Positions 61,503-64,000 of a stretch of DNA of 64,000 nucleotides are shown piece after piece (the stretch's first letter is position 1; the number at the start of each line of letters is the position of its first letter). The position numbers and the translations under genes were made by a program. The notes under the pieces are model-generated. The model saw only the letters and a program-made list of their open reading frames with translations, was not told the origin of the DNA and ran no database searches. The stretch covers positions 160,013 through 224,012 of the forward strand of contig NZ_BMQW01000007.1 of assembly GCF_014648315.1 (NCBI RefSeq). Direction: 5' to 3'. Source of the stretch: Shewanella ulleungensis (lineage in GTDB: Bacteria; Pseudomonadota; Gammaproteobacteria; Enterobacterales; Shewanellaceae).

Positions 61503-62668
61503 TTAAAACCTTAGTGTATGTATTGCTTATTTTAATCGGATTATGTGTCAGTCCGCTCATTATTGGCCAAAGCGGTTATGTTTATATTGCGATTGGCGAA
61601 TATCAAATTGAAACCAGTTTAGTTGCCGCTGTTGTGGGTTTAATTATCTTTTATTTTGCATTGCAATTAGTGGAATGGTTATTGGTACTACTGCTTAATA
61701 TTATTTTAAGCAGTCGTTACCTACCCGCTAAATGGCGACAAAAAGCCGCAAAAAAGCATACTCTTATTGGCGCTTTGGCTGTAGCCGAAGAAGATTGGCC
61801 AGCAGCTGAAACGGCTATGGCTAAAGGTGCTCAGCAGGGTGAAATACCTTTATTAAACTTGTTTGCTGCAGCTCGGGCGGCGCATTATCAAGGTAAAACC
61901 ACCGCTCGCGACCACTACTTAACTCAAGCAGAGAAAAACCCAATTGCCAAAACAGCAGTAGATACCTCTCGTGCACGCTATTTTATTAAGCAAGGTGAGT
62001 TAGCTAAAGCCAGGGCGATTGTTGATAAACTCAACCCAACGAGCAAAAGTAGCGCCCCTGTTTTAAAATTAGCGATGGATTTATATCAACAACAACAAGA
62101 CTGGCAGGCACTAAAACTACTGTTACCTATTGTGGCTAAACGTAAAATATTAAACGATACCGAGCAGCAAGGACTAGCGACACAAACCAATGCAATTTTA
62201 TTAGCTAATGCAGCACAAGAATCAGAAGCTGAATTAGAAAAATGTTGGCATTGGCTAAGTAAAACAGAGCGTAAACAGGATGAACTTATTGTGGCTTATG
62301 CTCACGGTTTAAACCTTTTTAAACGCCAAGATAAAGCGTTAAAACTTTTGAGCAAACAGCTTAAAACTCAACCAACATCGCTATTATTTACGGCATTGCC
62401 AGATCTAGTCAGCGCGGATGACATAGAAATCCGTAAGTTACTAGAACGTCTAGAAAGCACTCATGAGAATGATGCCGACTATCAAATGTGCCTAGCCAAA
62501 CTTGCCATGCAACAGCGTGATGCTAAACAAGCTAAAATCCATTGGCAAAATGTGTGCAGGATTACACCATCTCATCAATCTTGGCTTGCTCTGGCTCAAA
62601 TTCAAGAGCAACTAGGCGAAAATGCTCCAGCCGCACAAAGTTACCGTAAAGCGGCAATGGCCATGTAG
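61499..62668 (+). CDS. hemY: HemY-like membrane TPR protein
   Basis: A 389-residue protein with two membrane helices (about 5-22 and 40-60) and a C-terminal helical repeat region (AEEDWPAAETAMAKGAQQGE, LAQIQEQLGENAPAAQSYRKAA) typical of TPR. E. coli HemY is similar and its role in heme metabolism is not settled. Last gene of the hem operon; a terminator follows. Confidence 0.9.
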   Translation: MIKTLVYVLLILIGLCVSPLIIGQSGYVYIAIGEYQIETSLVAAVVGLIIFYFALQLVEWLLVLLLNIILSSRYLPAKWRQKAAKKHTLIGALAVAEEDWPAAETAMAKGAQQGEIPLLNLFAAARAAHYQGKTTARDHYLTQAEKNPIAKTAVDTSRARYFIKQGELAKARAIVDKLNPTSKSSAPVLKLAMDLYQQQQDWQALKLLLPIVAKRKILNDTEQQGLATQTNAILLANAAQESEAELEKCWHWLSKTERKQDELIVAYAHGLNLFKRQDKALKLLSKQLKTQPTSLLFTALPDLVSADDIEIRKLLERLESTHENDADYQMCLAKLAMQQRDAKQAKIHWQNVCRITPSHQSWLALAQIQEQLGENAPAAQSYRKAAMAM

Positions 62669-63015
62669 TCCTTTAGTATTAATTTACTTTAAGAGAGATA
62701 TCAGACCCGCTTTGTTGCGGGTTTTTTATTCAGAAAAATTCATGTGTGCCGATAAAAGAATTACAGTGTAAAAGCATTAACCCCTGATAAACCCTACAAT
62801 ATTAATCACTACATATATTGGTTTAACAAACTAATAATCAATAAGTTACTGAATCTAAATGCAACGTCAAAAAATTGACCAGCTACCTATAACATGGTAG
62901 AATTGTTAGATTGTGGTTAAATTATTTTTAATTTAAATATTCATAATACTTTGACCAAGATCACGCATACTTACGTATTAATTACCTGATATATCAAAGC
63001 TGTTGGGAGCTTCAA
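62669..63015. other. Intergenic region upstream of the adhesin gene
   Basis: Contains the hemY terminator on the left. At 62950-62965 lies TTTGA-CCAAGA-TCACG, a CRP-like sequence. TTGACC (62951-62956) could be a -35, but a convincing -10 is not seen. AT-rich otherwise, with no gene. Confidence 0.45.
62705..62727 (+). terminator. Terminator after hemY
   Basis: ACCCGC (62705-62710) with GCGGGT (62717-62722), then T6. Confidence 0.82.
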
Positions 63016-64000
63016 ATGGAATCGATTAAAACATCACAAAACGGGATACTTTCTGCCTCTGAAGGCAAAGTAGTTATGACTATCAATAATCAAACGACTG
63101 AGCTTCAGCTAGGCCAAACAGTGCCTGCTGGAGCTGCAGTAACTAGTGACGAGAACATTAGTTTCGTCATTACTTTTGATGATGGCACCATTTTCAATAG
63201 TGCTGAAATTCCGGCAGATGAAACGATTTCCACTGCTTTTAGCGCAGAGGATCAGGTTACAGATCAAGCAGCATTAGATGAAATTGAAGCACTACAAGAT
63301 CTTATTGCTTCTGGTGAAGACCCAACAACAGAACTACCCGAAACCGCTGCTGGTGCCCCAACTGCCAACCAGGGTGACTCAGGCTATGTTGCTGTATCAC
63401 GTGATGGAAGCGAAACACTGGCTGACAATGGTTATGATACGACTGGACAAGCGGCTGCCCCAACAGCTGTTATCCAGGAAGAAGGCGTAGGTGAAAACGA
63501 TTCCCCATCAGTTTTAGTCAACGATTCAATCACGGTTAGCGAAGACCAAATTGCTTCAGGTAATGTATTAAGTAATGACACCGATGCTGACTCAGCATTG
63601 AGCGTAGTGAGTTTTGAAGTTAACGGTGAAACCTACCCAGCAGGCACCGAAGTTACCCTAGAAAATGGCGTGCTAGTCTTAAATGCTGATGGTTCATACA
63701 CCTTCACACCAAATGAAAACTGGAACGGCAGCGTCCCTGTGATCACTTACACCACCAACACAGGTATTACTGCCACATTAACCATTGAAGTCACGCCGCT
63801 TGATGATGCGTCTGTGTTAGTTAATGACAGCAATACCATTGTTGAAGATACCGTTGCCACCGGTAACGTATTGGATAACGACAGCGATGTTGATTCAGAT
63901 TTAAGCGTTGTCAGCTTTGAAGTTGATGGCCAAAGTTATGCTGCTGGCACCGAAGTCACCCTAGAAAATGGCGTGCTCGTCTTAAATGCTGATGGTTCAT
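63016..64000 (+). CDS. LapA/BpfA-type giant adhesin, N-terminus (cut by window edge)
   Basis: The frame opens at ATG 63016 (GGGAG 6 bases upstream) and stays open to the window end, 328 residues without a stop. The N-terminal retention module (about 1-115) fits LapA/BpfA: MESIKTSQNGILSASEGKV and TELQLGQTVPAGAAV. The LapG protease site T-A-A-G lies at residues 110-113 (ETAAGAP). From residue 165, 101-residue repeats begin (SVLVNDS...). It follows hemY, the place where Shewanella genomes carry an RTX adhesin (SO_4317/BpfA) as I recall. Export would be by a type I system encoded elsewhere. Confidence 0.85.
   Translation, partial: MESIKTSQNGILSASEGKVVMTINNQTTELQLGQTVPAGAAVTSDENISFVITFDDGTIFNSAEIPADETISTAFSAEDQVTDQAALDEIEALQDLIASGEDPTTELPETAAGAPTANQGDSGYVAVSRDGSETLADNGYDTTGQAAAPTAVIQEEGVGENDSPSVLVNDSITVSEDQIASGNVLSNDTDADSALSVVSFEVNGETYPAGTEVTLENGVLVLNADGSYTFTPNENWNGSVPVITYTTNTGITATLTIEVTPLDDASVLVNDSNTIVEDTVATGNVLDNDSDVDSDLSVVSFEVDGQSYAAGTEVTLENGVLVLNADGS
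63508..64000 (+). repeat. 303-bp tandem repeats in the adhesin gene
   Basis: Repeat 1 spans 63508-63810; repeat 2 starts at 63811 and is cut by the edge. The stretch from 63643 recurs exactly 303 bp later (63946) with only two mismatches in about 54 bases. Such near-identity implies recent duplication or gene conversion. Confidence 0.85.

Overview
The window reads as a chromosomal segment of a marine gammaproteobacterium, almost certainly Shewanella. The grounds are gene content and gene order: purHD beside a zntR-like regulator and its permease; hemE/rsd; ubiE-ubiJ-ubiB-tatABC-tatD-GGDEF-hemB; gppA-like/rhlB/trxA/rho; an frdCAB operon of Wolinella type; prmA-dusB-fis; and yigB-xerC-DUF484-dapF-lysA-lptM/cyaY/cyaA/hemCDXY followed by a LapA/BpfA-type adhesin. 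As I recall it, this matches Shewanella chromosomes, but no search was run. Base composition looks even and moderately AT-rich. I saw no tRNA, rRNA, CRISPR array, insertion sequence or prophage.

Layout. 0-4 kb: a metal-efflux permease (cut by the left edge) and its ZntR-type regulator, divergent from purH-purD. 4-9 kb: two orphan small genes (one behind an ideal CRP site), an NhaC antiporter, a DAO-type FAD oxidoreductase and a GNAT enzyme. 9-13 kb: two adjacent Spondin_N secreted proteins next to a two-component system. 13-19 kb: small secreted and membrane proteins, a methyltransferase, hemE, a probable small RNA, rsd, a glycosyltransferase and a PAP2 phosphatase. 19-31 kb: rraA, an arginase-family hydrolase, ubiquinone genes, the Tat translocase, tatD, a diguanylate cyclase, hemB and a thioredoxin-like protein. 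31-36 kb: Ppx/GppA-like protein, rhlB, trxA and rho. 36-43 kb: frdCAB, prmA, dusB-fis. 42.8-49.1 kb: an ECF sigma/anti-sigma locus with a subtilase, a beta-barrel, an Ala/Thr-rich secreted protein, a lipoprotein and a Kelch protein. 49-50.5 kb: a hemerythrin-type protein under a large palindrome, and a lone AlbA_2-domain protein. 50.5-63 kb: the conserved yigB-to-hemY block. 63-64 kb: the start of a giant repeat adhesin that runs off the right edge.

How genes work together. hemE, hemB, hemC, hemD, hemX and hemY cover tetrapyrrole synthesis. UbiE/J/B make quinones, and FrdCAB is a quinol-linked fumarate reductase. CyaA makes the cAMP used by CRP, and CRP-like sites occur upstream of frdC, a small orphan gene and possibly the adhesin. 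The GGDEF enzyme could feed the c-di-GMP control typical of LapA-type adhesins.

The best candidate for something undescribed is the ECF locus. Three promoter-like sequences share GGAAT-N17-CGTT. They lie in front of the sigma factor, the divergent subtilase and the Ala/Thr-rich protein, which suggests a self-contained envelope-response regulon. Other leads are a small RNA between hemE and rsd, a hairpin that buries the ribosome binding site of the response regulator, a structured purH leader, and a 40-bp palindrome in front of the hemerythrin gene.
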